DNA of 64,000 nt from Pseudomonas phenolilytica (GTDB lineage: Bacteria > Pseudomonadota > Gammaproteobacteria > Pseudomonadales > Pseudomonadaceae). Positions 9,229 to 19,167 of the stretch are shown here, one piece after another (position 1 is the first letter of the stretch; every line of letters begins with the position of its first letter). The notes under the pieces are model-generated. The model searched no databases, had not been told where the DNA came from, and saw only the letters and a program-made list of their open reading frames with translations. The DNA lies in assembly GCF_021432765.1 (NCBI RefSeq), contig NZ_CP058908.1, positions 3,372,001-3,436,000 of the forward strand. The letters run 5' to 3'. The position numbers were made by a program, and so were the translations under genes.

Positions 9229-10260
9229 TCACTGCGCCTTCGCGCGCAACTCGGCAATCGCGTCCACCGCCTCGCGAATTAGCGCCGGCCCCTTGTAGAT
9301 GAATCCCGAATACAACTGAACCAGGCTCGCCCCGGCGGCGATCTTCTCAGCGGCATGGCGCCCCTCGGTGATCCCGCCCACGGCGATGATCGGCAATCGC
9401 CCGCTGAGGGTCTGCGCCAGCACGCGCACGGTATGGGTGGATTTCTCGCGCACCGGGGCGCCCGACAATCCGCCTGCTTCGTCGGCATGCGCCAACCCTG
9501 CAACGCCCTCACGGCTCAACGTGGTGTTGGTCGCGATGATCGCATCCATTCCCGCTTGCAGAACCGCCTCGGCTACCAGCACGGTTTCGTCGTCGGTCAT
9601 GTCCGGGGCGATCTTGATCGCCAGCGGCACCCGCTTGCCATGCTCGATCTCCAGATCCTCGCGGCGCAGGCGCAACGCTTCGAGCAGGCGCTTGAGCGAG
9701 TCGCCGAACTGCAGGCTGCGCAGCCCCGGCGTATTGGGCGAACTCACGTTGACGGTCACATAGCTGGCATGGTGGTAAACCTTGTCCAGGCACAGCAGGT
9801 AATCCTCGTCGGCGCGCTCCACTGGCGTATCGAAGTTCTTGCCGATGTTGATACCCAGCACGCCCTTGAAATGCGCGGCATCCACCCGTGCGAGCAGCGC
9901 ATCGACGCCGTGATTGTTGAAGCCCATGCGATTAATGATCGCCTCGGCTTCCGGCAGGCGGAAAATGCGCGGCTTCGGATTGCCCGGCTGCGGGCGCGGC
10001 GTGACGGTGCCGACTTCGATGAAACCGAAGCCCAGCTGCGACAATCCGCAAATGGCCTCGCCGTTCTTGTCCAGGCCTGCAGCGAGCCCGACCGGGTTCG
10101 GGAAATCGATGCCCATGACGCGCACCGGCAGGCTGGCCGGCGACTTGCTCAGCAACCGGTTGATACCCAGACGGCCGCCGGCGCCTATGAGATCGAGCGA
10201 CAGCTCGTGAGACGTTTCCGGGGACAGCTTGAACAGCATCTGGCGGGCCAGGTTATACAT
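9229..10260 (-). CDS. pyrD: Dihydroorotate dehydrogenase (quinone), class 2
   Basis: The 343-residue protein starts at the ATG at 10260 ([19 protein letters not shown]), giving the amphipathic N-terminal helices that class 2 enzymes use to reach membrane quinone. Conserved blocks are [44 protein letters not shown] with the catalytic serine, and the phosphate-binding IAVGGI near the end. It oxidises dihydroorotate to orotate in pyrimidine synthesis with FMN. Confidence 0.96.
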   Translation of the reverse strand: MYNLARQMLFKLSPETSHELSLDLIGAGGRLGINRLLSKSPASLPVRVMGIDFPNPVGLAAGLDKNGEAICGLSQLGFGFIEVGTVTPRPQPGNPKPRIFRLPEAEAIINRMGFNNHGVDALLARVDAAHFKGVLGINIGKNFDTPVERADEDYLLCLDKVYHHASYVTVNVSSPNTPGLRSLQFGDSLKRLLEALRLRREDLEIEHGKRVPLAIKIAPDMTDDETVLVAEAVLQAGMDAIIATNTTLSREGVAGLAHADEAGGLSGAPVREKSTHTVRVLAQTLSGRLPIIAVGGITEGRHAAEKIAAGASLVQLYSGFIYKGPALIREAVDAIAELRAKAQ

Positions 10261-10350
10261 ACGCAGCCTAGAATCTCGGGAAGTGATGGCCGCGGAGTAT
10301 AGCAGGCGACGCGGTGTTTCAGCCGCCTGCAAGGCTGCTCAGAAGGCACC

Positions 10351-10572
10351 TCAGCGCAAGCGATGCAGGCCGAGCAGCTGGCCTTGCTCGGCAAATTCCA
10401 GCTCGAAGGAACCAAATACCCCTTCGCGAGTCACAAAGGGCCGCAGATGATGCACCGGTAGGCTGATTCGTCTGCCGTCGCGGCTGCGTAGCAGGACGCG
10501 GTTGGCGTGCCCTTGATAGGCAGCCAGCAGGCGTTCGGCAGGTAGTGCGATATCCAGCACCAGGCTAGGCAT
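10351..10572 (-). CDS. DUF2835 family protein
   Basis: The 73-residue protein matches the small DUF2835 family by its LLAAYQGHANRVLLRSRDGRRI segment, the LPVHHLRPFVTREGVFG block and the FELEF terminus. Function is unknown. It lies 90 bases upstream of pyrD on the same strand, an arrangement known in Pseudomonas. It may share transcription with pyrD. Confidence 0.8.
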   Translation of the reverse strand: MPSLVLDIALPAERLLAAYQGHANRVLLRSRDGRRISLPVHHLRPFVTREGVFGSFELEFAEQGQLLGLHRLR

Positions 10573-10738
10573 GGAGGCTCCTCGTGTTCAATTGCAACAA
10601 TCCTCGCACATCGGCGTACCGTTCCGGCCGCCATAGCCGATCGACTCGTCGCTACCCGGCCCATCATGCGCGCAAGGCAGGTGCGCTTCGCGGCTCGGTC
10701 TGCCACACTCCCAAGCGTACTTTCCGAGCTCAAGCATC

Positions 10739-11656
10739 GTGACGAGCCTGCCCGAGTCCATGCCTTCACTGTCCACTCACCTCACCCGCCTGGCCCAGCG
10801 CCTGGGGCTGCGCGCGCAACCCGGCCATCAGACGCTCGAGCGTGCGAGTCGGCTGAACCTGCCTTTCGCACCGCTTTACGAGCCGGAGCCAAGCATTTTC
10901 TGGAACGACGGTCCGTGCCTGCAGCGTCTACTGGAGCTGCCGCGCGGTGCGCTTTCGGGTCCGGTACAGGAAGACAAGGCGCGCGCGCATGCTGCGCTGA
11001 GCCGGTTGATTCAAAAAGACAGCCAGTCTCTGACCAGCATGGACCTGCGCCAGATCGACGGCCTCGGCGGCCAGAGCCCAGACGGGATCGCCTATTCGAG
11101 CATCGAAGCATTCGCCGCCACCGAGGCTTGCCGGCGCACTCGCATCATCAGCTACAAGGACTTCCTGCGTACCCTCGGCATCGCCCTGCCCGGCCATGCA
11201 CAGGGTGAGCCCATCGAGCTGCGCCAGGCCGGCTGGCTGGGCGAGCGCTTGTACTGGGCGGGTGAGCACCATGTCGAGGCATTCGCCAGTGCGGTGGCCT
11301 ACGCGCGCCTGCGTGGCCTGGAGCTGCTCATGCCTGCCGAGCTTGTCGTCTATCGCCTCGACCGGGCCGGACTGCGCGCGCTGGACGAGCAGTACCACGC
11401 CATCGCGATGCCCGCCCAGGCCTGGAGCGATGCGGAGTTCATGGCGCTGCTGCTCGACACGCAGGTGCCTTATGCGCGCCTGACCGTGCTGCGCGACGCC
11501 AGCAACTCGGAATTGCTGCTGTTGGAGAAACACCACCCCACCGCCAGCGCCATCGGCGAAGGGCTGAAACGTGCCGGCGCGCCGGACATGGTGCGCTATC
11601 TGCGCAACCTGCCGCAGATCACCCGCTTCAAGCTCGGCCAGCCGCAAGACGCGTAA
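10739..11656 (+). CDS. Conserved-looking protein of unknown function
   Basis: This is a 305-residue soluble protein that I do not recognise. The start shown is a GTG at 10739; an in-frame ATG at 10760 is an alternative, and neither has a strong ribosome site. It has no signal peptide or membrane segment. A glycine-containing patch DLRQIDGLGGQSPDGIAYSS lies at about residues 102-121, and the C-terminal half is rich in Leu, Ala and charged residues. High GC in third codon positions and uninterrupted length support a real gene. It converges on gdhB with a shared hairpin between. Confidence 0.7.
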   Translation: MTSLPESMPSLSTHLTRLAQRLGLRAQPGHQTLERASRLNLPFAPLYEPEPSIFWNDGPCLQRLLELPRGALSGPVQEDKARAHAALSRLIQKDSQSLTSMDLRQIDGLGGQSPDGIAYSSIEAFAATEACRRTRIISYKDFLRTLGIALPGHAQGEPIELRQAGWLGERLYWAGEHHVEAFASAVAYARLRGLELLMPAELVVYRLDRAGLRALDEQYHAIAMPAQAWSDAEFMALLLDTQVPYARLTVLRDASNSELLLLEKHHPTASAIGEGLKRAGAPDMVRYLRNLPQITRFKLGQPQDA

Positions 11657-11668
11657 GACCGTCCACAA

Positions 11669-11690
11669 TGGCGGCTATCCCTAGCCGCCA
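11669..11690. terminator. Hairpin between the unknown gene and gdhB
   Basis: TGGCGGCTA (11669-11677) pairs perfectly with TAGCCGCCA (11682-11690) around TCCC. It sits in the 44-base gap between convergent genes and probably ends both transcripts. A T-run is absent. Confidence 0.55.
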
Positions 11691-11700
11691 CACTCCCCCC

Positions 11701-14700
11701 TTAGTCGCCATGCCCCGCGGGCGCCTGCGCCAGATCCTGCAGCTCGCGGCTGGCTACGGCGTACATCGCGTAGTCGGGCGTGCTGGTGGCGCGCAACTCG
11801 GCCAGCATGCCGCGCCAGCGATCGACGTGATAGCCACGCTGCTCCAGCCATGCCATGACGCAGGCGGCCGGCTGCTGTGCGCCACTTTCCATCTGCAGAA
11901 TCGACACGGTAATAGCGCGCTGCTGGCTGTCGAGATCGTCACGAAAGCCCTCGCGCGCCAGTGCCTGCCAGGTACTCTCCACCGGGAGGCTGGTGAGTTG
12001 CTGCAGATACCAGGGCAGCTCCAGCGCGCCGCCAACGGCGAAATAGGTCGATGCGACCTTGATCGGTGGCTGCCCGGTTTCGTCCGCCGCCTCGAGAATC
12101 GGCAGCAAGGTATAGAGGTGGCTGGTGCCGGCGACCATTCGCGCGAGCAGTTCCGGAACACCCGCGGCGGTGTAGCGCTGGTAACGCGACTGCCAGAGTT
12201 CGCGCGTCGAACCTTCGAGCAGCCCGTCGAGCTTGAGCCCCAACGCGGCGACACGCGGACCGAAATGCGCAACGTCGCGGGCGGCGTCCAGCTCGCTGCG
12301 GCGGTTGCGCAGGAACCAGCGGGTTGCCCGTCGGCCGAGCCGGACCAGCTCATCCATCAGCCGCAGCTGCAGTTCGGCCGGCACCTTGTAGTCCAGCGCC
12401 TCGATCTGCCGGAACCAGTGCGGCAGATGGAAGATGTCGCGCACGATCACATAGGCACCGGCGACGTTGGCGGCACTCATGCCGGTAGCCTCGCTGAGCC
12501 GCTGAACGAAGGTGATACCCATGTGATTGACCAGATCGTTGGCGATCTGCGTGCTGACGATCTCGCGCCGCAGACGATGGCGCAGCATGACGTCGCGGTA
12601 GCGCTCGCCGAGCAGCTGCGGAAAAGCACTCTCCATTTCGCGGGCGAGGTAATCGTCATCCGGCACACGTGACTTGAGCAGCGCCTCCTTCAGCTCGATC
12701 TTGCTGTAGGAAATCAGTACCGACAGCTCCGGACGGGTCAGCCCCTTGCCCAGCGCAGCCCGTTCGGCAAGCGCGTCGTCGCTGGGCAGGAACTCGAGCT
12801 TGCGATCGAGCAGTCCTTCGCTTTCCAGCGCCGCGATCAGCTGCACGTATTCACCGGCGCGCTCGCGCGAGCGGTACTGAGCCTGTGAAAGGGCCTGGGT
12901 TTGCTTGTAGTTGTCGTACAGCACCAGTTCGGCGACCGCGTCGGTCATCTCGTGCAACAGGTGGTCGCGCTGCTTACCGGTCATGTCGCCGGCGGCCAGC
13001 AGCTCGTTGAGCAGAATCTTGATGTTCACCTCGTGGTCGGAGCAGTCCACGCCACCGGCATTGTCGATGAAATCGGTGTTGCTGCTGCCGCCATGCAGCG
13101 CAAACTCCACGCGCCCCAGCTGGGTCATGCCAAGGTTGCCACCCTCGCCCACCACCTTGGCGCGCAGCTCGTTGCCGTCCACACGCACCGCGTCGTTGGC
13201 CTTGTCACCGACGTCGGCATGGGTTTCTGTACTGCTCTTGACGTAGGTGCCGATGCCACCGTTCCACAGCAGATCGACCGGCGCCTTGAGCAAGGCATTG
13301 ATCAGCTCGTTCGGCGTCAGCTCTTCGGCGTCGATGGCGAAACGTTCGCGCATCTGCGCGGTGATGACGATGCGCTTGGCCGATCGTGAGAACACGCCGC
13401 CGCCGGGCGAGATCAGCGCGCTGTCGTAATCGGTCCAGGCCGAACGCGGCAATTCGAACAGCCGCCGGCGCTCGGCAAAACTGCCTGCCGGGTCTGGATC
13501 GGGGTCGACGAAGATGTGCAAATGGTTGAACGCCGCCACCAGCTGCACCGCGGGCGACATGAGCAGGCCGTTGCCGAACACGTCGCCGGCCATGTCGCCG
13601 ACGCCGATCACGCTGATGGCATCGCGCTGCACATCGATCCCGCGCTCGCGAAAGTGCCGCTGCACCGAAACCCAGGCGCCGCGCGCCGTGATGCCCATCT
13701 TCTTGTGGTCATACCCGGCCGAGCCGCCGGAGGCGAAGGCGTCGCCGAGCCAGAAGTCGTAGTCCGCGGCGATGCCGTTGGCGATATCGGAGAAGCTTGC
13801 GGTGCCCTTGTCCGCGGCCACCACCAGGTAGGGATCGTCCGCGTCATAGCGCAGCACACCGGCTGGCGCCACCACCTGGCCGTCCTTGAGATTGTCGGTG
13901 AGATCCAGCAAGCCGCTGATGAAGATGCGGTAGCAGGCGATGGCCTCAGCCTGGATCTCGTCACGTGAACCGCCGGCCGGCAGCCGACGCGGGATGAAGC
14001 CGCCCTTGGCGCCTCCCGGCACGATCACCGCGTTCTTCACCTGCTGCGCCTTGACCAGGCCGAGCACCTCGGTGCGGTAGTCCTCCTCGCGATCGGACCA
14101 GCGCAGGCCGCCGCGCGCCACCTTGCCGGCCCGCAGGTGCACGCCCTCGACGCGCGGCGAATAGACGAATATCTCGAACATCGGGATCGGTCGCGGCATT
14201 TCCGGGATCGCGCGCGGATCGAACTTGAAGCTGAAGTACTCCTTGGCCCGGCCGTTCGCGTCCGGCTGGTAGAAGTTTGTTCGCAGGGTCGCCTTGATCA
14301 GTGCCAGGTAGCGCCGCAGGATGCGGTCTTCGTTAAGCACAGCGACCTCGTCCAGCGCGGTCAGGATGGCCTGCTCCAGCCGCTGCTGCTTGTCGGCCAG
14401 GTCGTCCTCGCCGAGCTTGCGCGCCAGGTAGAAGCGCGTCTTGAACAGGCGCACCAGCTCGCGGGCGATATCGGTGTGGTTGAGCAGCGTGCTGGCGATG
14501 TAGCCCAGGTCGAAGCCCATGCGAATCTGCTTGAGGTAACGTGCATAGGCGCGCAGCAGCGCCACCTCGCGCCACGTCAGGCCGGCCGTCAGCACCAGGC
14601 GGTTGAAGGCATCGTTTTCCGCCGCGCCGTTGTTGATGTTGACGAAGGCATCCTGCAGCGGCTCGTTGATTTCCAGCAGGTCGATTTCCAGCCCTGCCGC

Positions 14701-16563
14701 ATAGGTAAACGCGAAATCGTGAATCCAGCACTCGCGCCCGCTCTTGTGCTGCAGGCGGAACGGAAATTCACCGAGCACGCGCAGGCCGAGGTTCTCCATG
14801 ATCGGCAGCACATCCGACAGCGGCAGCGGCGTATCGATGTGGTAGAGCTTGCAGTGCAGGCGGTTCTCCTCGGCGGTGATCGGCTGGTAGAAGCTCATCA
14901 CCAGCGGGCGCTCGTCACTCAGGCTGAGCACGTGCTGCATGTCCACCACCGCCGACTGCGCCGAGAAGCGCTCGCGGTAGCCCGCCGGAAAGCCCTTGGG
15001 ATAGTCGCCGAGCAGGTTGATGCCCTGCGCTTCGCCGAAGCGTTCGACCACCAGCCCGGCGTACTCGTCCTGCCAGCTGCGGCAGGCCTGCAGCACCTCC
15101 TGTTCCAGCCGTTGCGGATCGACTTCCGGCAACCGGCTGGGGTCCAGGCGCAGGATGAACTGCACGCGAATCAGCACCGACTCGGAAAAGTAGGTGGAGA
15201 ACTCGCAATCACTGGCCTGCAAGCGATCCAGCAGAACCTGCTGCATGCGCATGCGCGACTCGGTCGAATAGCTGTCGCGCGGCACGTAGACCAGGCAATA
15301 GCAGAAGCGCCGGTACGGATCGAAGCGCAGGAACAGGCGCAACCGCGCCCGTTCCTGAATCTGCACGATGGCCACGGCGTTCTCGTACAGCTCCCGCTCG
15401 GAAGCCTGGAACAGCTCGTCGCGCGGCAACATCTCCAGCACCTGCACCAGCTCCTTGGCCAGATGCGTCGAACCGCCGAAGTCGGAACGCCGCACCACCG
15501 CATCGACCTTGCGCCGGATGTAGGGGATGCGCCGCACGCTCTGCGTGTACACCGACGAGGTGAACAGGCCCATGAAACGGCACTCGCGCACGACCTGGCC
15601 GTGGGCATCGAACTCCCGTATCGAGACGAAATCCGGATAAGCCGGACGATGCACGCGACAGGGCGTCGACGACTTGGCGAACGACAACAGAAGCGGCTCG
15701 CGCAGATAAGCCAGCGACGACGGCAGCAGCGAGCGTTCCTCAGCGCTCAGATCGACCCGCAGCTTGCGCGACAGTCCGAGCAGAGAGCCCTCGTCGTAGA
15801 CAATGCAGCCGCCTTCGGGTGAGTCGCTGAGAGTGAATTCCTCGTAGCCGAGGAAGGTGAAATGATCATCGGCCAGCCAATCGAGAAAATCCTCGATTTC
15901 CGCCAGCTCGTCGCCATCGATGCGCTGGGCCAGATCGCCCGCCTGCACCAGGGTGCGCACCTCCGCCACCTTGCTCTTCATCGCATGGAAATCACCAACC
16001 GCCAGCCGCACATCGGCCAGCACGCCGAGCAGCGCCTGCTCCAGCTCACGCAGATCAGTTGGGCTGGCGCAGCGGTCGATCTCGATGAAGATCAGCGACT
16101 CGACCGAGCTGTCGTCAGCGACCACATCCGCCGGCAACAGCTCGAGCAGGCTGCCATCGGCCGCGCGGCGCACCTGCAGCACGCTATTCTGCAGGGTGTG
16201 GATGCTGTAGCCGCGGCGCGTCAGTTCCATGCGCACCGAGTCGACCAGAAATGGCATGTCCGGGTGCAGCACTTCGACCACGCTGTGCGTCGACTGCCAG
16301 CCGTGCTTCTCGTAGTCCGGGTTGAATACCCGCACCTGCGGATGCTCCGGCTCGAAGCGTTCCAGCAGGCGCCAGGACGCCAGGGTCGAGCCGACCAGGT
16401 CGCTCATACGTCGCTCGGTAAGTTCGGCCAGCGCAACAATGCCGAAGAACTGCTCGGCGAACAGCGCCAGCTGGGCAAGCAGCTGTCCGTCTACGTGTTG
16501 TGCCAGGGCCGATTGCAACTGCTGCTGGAAATCGGCCTTGCTGGCAGCGGTGAAGAACGCCAT
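11701..16563 (-). CDS. gdhB: NAD-specific glutamate dehydrogenase, large (about 180 kDa) type
   Basis: This 1620-residue protein starts at the ATG at 16563 (MAFFTAASKADFQQQLQ), preceded by GGAG; this gives the length usual for Pseudomonas GdhB. The N-terminal half holds ACT-like regulatory regions. The catalytic part is marked by RGGLRWSDREEDYRTEVLGL, KNAVIVPGGAKGGF, DKGTASFSDIAN, and the nucleotide-binding GVGDMAGDVFGNGLL. It deaminates glutamate to 2-oxoglutarate with NAD and is mainly catabolic, often induced by arginine in Pseudomonas. It is transcribed alone, divergent from the moxR operon across 186 bases. Confidence 0.96.
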   Translation of the reverse strand: MAFFTAASKADFQQQLQSALAQHVDGQLLAQLALFAEQFFGIVALAELTERRMSDLVGSTLASWRLLERFEPEHPQVRVFNPDYEKHGWQSTHSVVEVLHPDMPFLVDSVRMELTRRGYSIHTLQNSVLQVRRAADGSLLELLPADVVADDSSVESLIFIEIDRCASPTDLRELEQALLGVLADVRLAVGDFHAMKSKVAEVRTLVQAGDLAQRIDGDELAEIEDFLDWLADDHFTFLGYEEFTLSDSPEGGCIVYDEGSLLGLSRKLRVDLSAEERSLLPSSLAYLREPLLLSFAKSSTPCRVHRPAYPDFVSIREFDAHGQVVRECRFMGLFTSSVYTQSVRRIPYIRRKVDAVVRRSDFGGSTHLAKELVQVLEMLPRDELFQASERELYENAVAIVQIQERARLRLFLRFDPYRRFCYCLVYVPRDSYSTESRMRMQQVLLDRLQASDCEFSTYFSESVLIRVQFILRLDPSRLPEVDPQRLEQEVLQACRSWQDEYAGLVVERFGEAQGINLLGDYPKGFPAGYRERFSAQSAVVDMQHVLSLSDERPLVMSFYQPITAEENRLHCKLYHIDTPLPLSDVLPIMENLGLRVLGEFPFRLQHKSGRECWIHDFAFTYAAGLEIDLLEINEPLQDAFVNINNGAAENDAFNRLVLTAGLTWREVALLRAYARYLKQIRMGFDLGYIASTLLNHTDIARELVRLFKTRFYLARKLGEDDLADKQQRLEQAILTALDEVAVLNEDRILRRYLALIKATLRTNFYQPDANGRAKEYFSFKFDPRAIPEMPRPIPMFEIFVYSPRVEGVHLRAGKVARGGLRWSDREEDYRTEVLGLVKAQQVKNAVIVPGGAKGGFIPRRLPAGGSRDEIQAEAIACYRIFISGLLDLTDNLKDGQVVAPAGVLRYDADDPYLVVAADKGTASFSDIANGIAADYDFWLGDAFASGGSAGYDHKKMGITARGAWVSVQRHFRERGIDVQRDAISVIGVGDMAGDVFGNGLLMSPAVQLVAAFNHLHIFVDPDPDPAGSFAERRRLFELPRSAWTDYDSALISPGGGVFSRSAKRIVITAQMRERFAIDAEELTPNELINALLKAPVDLLWNGGIGTYVKSSTETHADVGDKANDAVRVDGNELRAKVVGEGGNLGMTQLGRVEFALHGGSSNTDFIDNAGGVDCSDHEVNIKILLNELLAAGDMTGKQRDHLLHEMTDAVAELVLYDNYKQTQALSQAQYRSRERAGEYVQLIAALESEGLLDRKLEFLPSDDALAERAALGKGLTRPELSVLISYSKIELKEALLKSRVPDDDYLAREMESAFPQLLGERYRDVMLRHRLRREIVSTQIANDLVNHMGITFVQRLSEATGMSAANVAGAYVIVRDIFHLPHWFRQIEALDYKVPAELQLRLMDELVRLGRRATRWFLRNRRSELDAARDVAHFGPRVAALGLKLDGLLEGSTRELWQSRYQRYTAAGVPELLARMVAGTSHLYTLLPILEAADETGQPPIKVASTYFAVGGALELPWYLQQLTSLPVESTWQALAREGFRDDLDSQQRAITVSILQMESGAQQPAACVMAWLEQRGYHVDRWRGMLAELRATSTPDYAMYAVASRELQDLAQAPAGHGD

Positions 16564-16749
16564 GAAATGCTCCATCTGGCTTACAGAAAGGGGGACCGTC
16601 GGTAGTGACCGAGGCCACAGGCTCATGGTTCAACGTTAGTCCAGATGCCCGCAAATGCAGTAAAGTGACGCGCTCGTCGGCGCGGCGCGGGGCCGCACGC
16701 CAGCAGCCGGGCACGCCGGCGTTTCCTCCCCACCGGAAGCCTTGAAACG

Positions 16750-17709
16750 ATGGATCATCGTGAGTCGATAATCGCGCTGCGACAGTTCCTTTCCACCCAG
16801 ATCCTCGGGCAGGACCGCCTGATCGAGCGCCTGCTGATCGCCCTGCTCGCCGATGGCCACATGCTGGTCGAGGGCGCCCCCGGCCTGGCCAAGACCCGCG
16901 CGATCAAGGAGCTGGCCGAAGGCCTGGAAGCCGAGTTCCACCGTATCCAGTTCACCCCCGACCTGCTCCCGGCGGACATCACCGGCACCGAGATCTACCG
17001 CCCGGAAACCGGCAGTTTCGTCTTTCAGCAGGGGCCGATCTTCCACAACCTGGTGCTGGCCGACGAAATCAACCGCGCGCCGGCCAAGGTGCAGTCGGCG
17101 CTGCTCGAGGCAATGGCCGAGCGCCAGGTCAGCATCGGCCGCAGCACCTACGACCTGCCGCCGCTGTTTCTGGTCATGGCCACGCAGAATCCCATCGAGC
17201 AGGAAGGCACCTACCCGCTGCCCGAGGCGCAGCTCGACCGCTTCCTGCTGCACGTCAAGATCGGCTTTCCCGACGCCTCGGTGGAGCGTCGCATCCTGCA
17301 GCAGGCGCGCGGCGAGGCCATCAATGGCGAAACCGCGCCGGAGCATCGCGTCAGCCAGCAGGCGATCTTCGCCGCGCGCAAGGAAATCCTCGGGCTGTAC
17401 ATGGCCGACGCGGTGGAGGAGTACCTGGTGCAGCTGATCATGGCCACGCGCACCCCGGCCAAGTACGACGCCGAGCTGGCCGAATGGATCGCCTATGGCG
17501 CCAGCCCGCGCGGCTCGATCTCACTCGACCGGTGTGCGCGGGCGCATGCCTGGCTGGCCGGGCGCGACTTCGTCAGCCCGGAAGACATCCAGGCCATGCT
17601 CTTCGATGTGTTGCGTCACCGCCTGATCCTCTCGTTCGAGGCCGAAGCCGCCGGCATCGACCAGGACCGCGTGCTGCAACGCATCCTCGACGTGGTCGCG
17701 GTCGCCTGA
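16750..17709 (+). CDS. MoxR-family AAA+ ATPase
   Basis: The 319-residue protein has Walker A GAPGLAKT at 42-49, Walker B LVLADE at 101-106, a sensor-1-like MATQNPIEQEGTYPLPEAQ and an arginine-finger region. MoxR ATPases act as chaperones with VWA proteins to mature or activate other complexes. It heads a tight operon of six genes (gaps of 1 base or overlaps) with DUF58, DUF4381, two VWA proteins and a BatD-like protein. Confidence 0.92.
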   Translation: MDHRESIIALRQFLSTQILGQDRLIERLLIALLADGHMLVEGAPGLAKTRAIKELAEGLEAEFHRIQFTPDLLPADITGTEIYRPETGSFVFQQGPIFHNLVLADEINRAPAKVQSALLEAMAERQVSIGRSTYDLPPLFLVMATQNPIEQEGTYPLPEAQLDRFLLHVKIGFPDASVERRILQQARGEAINGETAPEHRVSQQAIFAARKEILGLYMADAVEEYLVQLIMATRTPAKYDAELAEWIAYGASPRGSISLDRCARAHAWLAGRDFVSPEDIQAMLFDVLRHRLILSFEAEAAGIDQDRVLQRILDVVAVA

Positions 17710-17710
17710 A

Positions 17711-18670
17711 ATGCACCCGGCCGCGCAGCCCTCCGCGCCGCCGGCCGAAACCGGCGTGCGCACCAGCCTGAAAGCACTTATCGACCTGCGCCATCGCGTG
17801 CGCGAGGTGCCGCTGTTTTCCACGCCGCACCGGCGCAGCCCGCTGGTCGGCCTGCATCACTCCAAGCTGCGCGGGCGCGGCGTGGACTTCGATCAGGTGC
17901 GCGTCTACCAGGCCGGCGACGACGTGCGCACCATCGACTGGCGCGTCACCGCGCGCACTCAGGAGCCCCATACCAAGCTGTTTCACGAGGAGCGCGAGCG
18001 GCCCATCTACTTGCTGGTCGAGCAGAGCCGCCGGCTGTTCTTCGGCAGCGCGCGGGTGTTCAAGTCGGTGCTTGCCGCCGAGGCCGCCAGCCTGATCGGC
18101 TGGGCCGCGCTGCTGCACAACGACCGGGTTGGCGGGCTGGTGTTCGGTAATGCCGAGCATCACGAGATCAAACCGCGACGCAACAAGCAGAGCCTGCTGC
18201 AACTGCTCGACCGCCTGGCTCGCGCCAACGGCCGGCTCGACAGCGATACGCCCATCGAAACGGATGCCTTCGGTCTGGCCCTGCGCCGCGCGCGGGAGGT
18301 GCTGCGTCCGGGCAGTCTGGCGGTGATTCTGTGCGACGAACGCACCCTGACCGACACCGCTGAGCAGCAGCTCAGCCTGCTGGCGCGCCACGTCGATCTG
18401 TTGCTGTTGCCGATCTTCGACCCGCTCGACCACGCCCTCCCCGCCGCCGGTTTGCTGCGCTTCGCCGAGCGCGGCGCGCGGCTGGAACTGGACACCCACG
18501 ACGCCACGCTGCGCCAGACCTACCGCCAGCTGGGCGAGGCCCGCAGCGCTCGCTGGCAGCGCTTGGCCGACCGCCTGCGCGTACCGCTGATGCCGCTCGA
18601 CACGCAGCGCGACCCGGTCGAACAGCTGCGCGAGCACCTCAGCGTGCAGCATGCCGGAGCCCACGCATGA
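17711..18670 (+). CDS. DUF58 domain protein
   Basis: This 319-residue protein carries the DUF58 signature GVDFDQVRVYQAGDDVRTID followed by WRVTARTQEPHTKLFHEER. Most of its C-terminal part resembles a VWA-type fold (YLLVEQS, VILCDERTLTD). DUF58 proteins nearly always follow MoxR ATPases and are thought to be their substrates or partners. It begins one base after the moxR stop, and its stop overlaps the next start by 4 bases. Confidence 0.9.
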   Translation: MHPAAQPSAPPAETGVRTSLKALIDLRHRVREVPLFSTPHRRSPLVGLHHSKLRGRGVDFDQVRVYQAGDDVRTIDWRVTARTQEPHTKLFHEERERPIYLLVEQSRRLFFGSARVFKSVLAAEAASLIGWAALLHNDRVGGLVFGNAEHHEIKPRRNKQSLLQLLDRLARANGRLDSDTPIETDAFGLALRRAREVLRPGSLAVILCDERTLTDTAEQQLSLLARHVDLLLLPIFDPLDHALPAAGLLRFAERGARLELDTHDATLRQTYRQLGEARSARWQRLADRLRVPLMPLDTQRDPVEQLREHLSVQHAGAHA

Positions 18671-19167
18671 ACCCGCTCGATCAGCTCGCACCGCCGATCC
18701 TGCCGCCCGCGGTTTCCTGGTGGCCTCCGGCGCCGGGATGGTGGCTGCTGGCGCTGCTGCTGGTCGGTGCCGTTGCCGGCCTGTGGCACCAGCGCTACCG
18801 CCTGCTGCAGCGGGTGCGCCCGCGCCGCGCACCGGTCGAAGCGCCGCTGGACCCGCAGCGCCAGGCCGCACTGCTCGAACTGGCCAAGCTCATCAAGCCC
18901 TACGGCGGGCAGCCTGCCAGCCACTGGCTGCAACAGCTCAACGCCCTGCTCAAGCGGCTGTGCCGCACGCGCTACCCGGACAACCACCCGCATACGCTCA
19001 GCGGCCGCGCCTGGCTGGCGTTTCTCGACAGCCGCTGCCCGGCCGCCGGCCTGACCCGCTGGATGGTGTTGGTCGAAGGTTCCTACCGCGCCGAATGCCG
19101 GCTCGACGACAAGGCCATCGACGGATTGGAGCAGGCCGTCGAAATCTGGATTCGCAAGCATGTTTGA
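18667..19167 (+). CDS. DUF4381 domain membrane protein
   Basis: A 166-residue protein with one N-terminal membrane segment (about residues 18-38, PAPGWWLLALLLVGAVAGLW) and a cytoplasmic helical domain containing HWLQQLNALLKRLCRTRYP and LSGRAWLAFLDSRCP. This matches DUF4381, a constant member of MoxR-DUF58-VWA operons. It overlaps the following VWA gene by 8 bases. Confidence 0.85.
   Translation: MNPLDQLAPPILPPAVSWWPPAPGWWLLALLLVGAVAGLWHQRYRLLQRVRPRRAPVEAPLDPQRQAALLELAKLIKPYGGQPASHWLQQLNALLKRLCRTRYPDNHPHTLSGRAWLAFLDSRCPAAGLTRWMVLVEGSYRAECRLDDKAIDGLEQAVEIWIRKHV

Noticed and set aside
14137..15822. 561-residue open frame on the plus strand inside gdhB
   Set aside because: It is the antisense shadow of the GC-rich gdhB gene; composition is rich in His, Gln, Arg and Val with no family resemblance, and gdhB on the other strand is certain.
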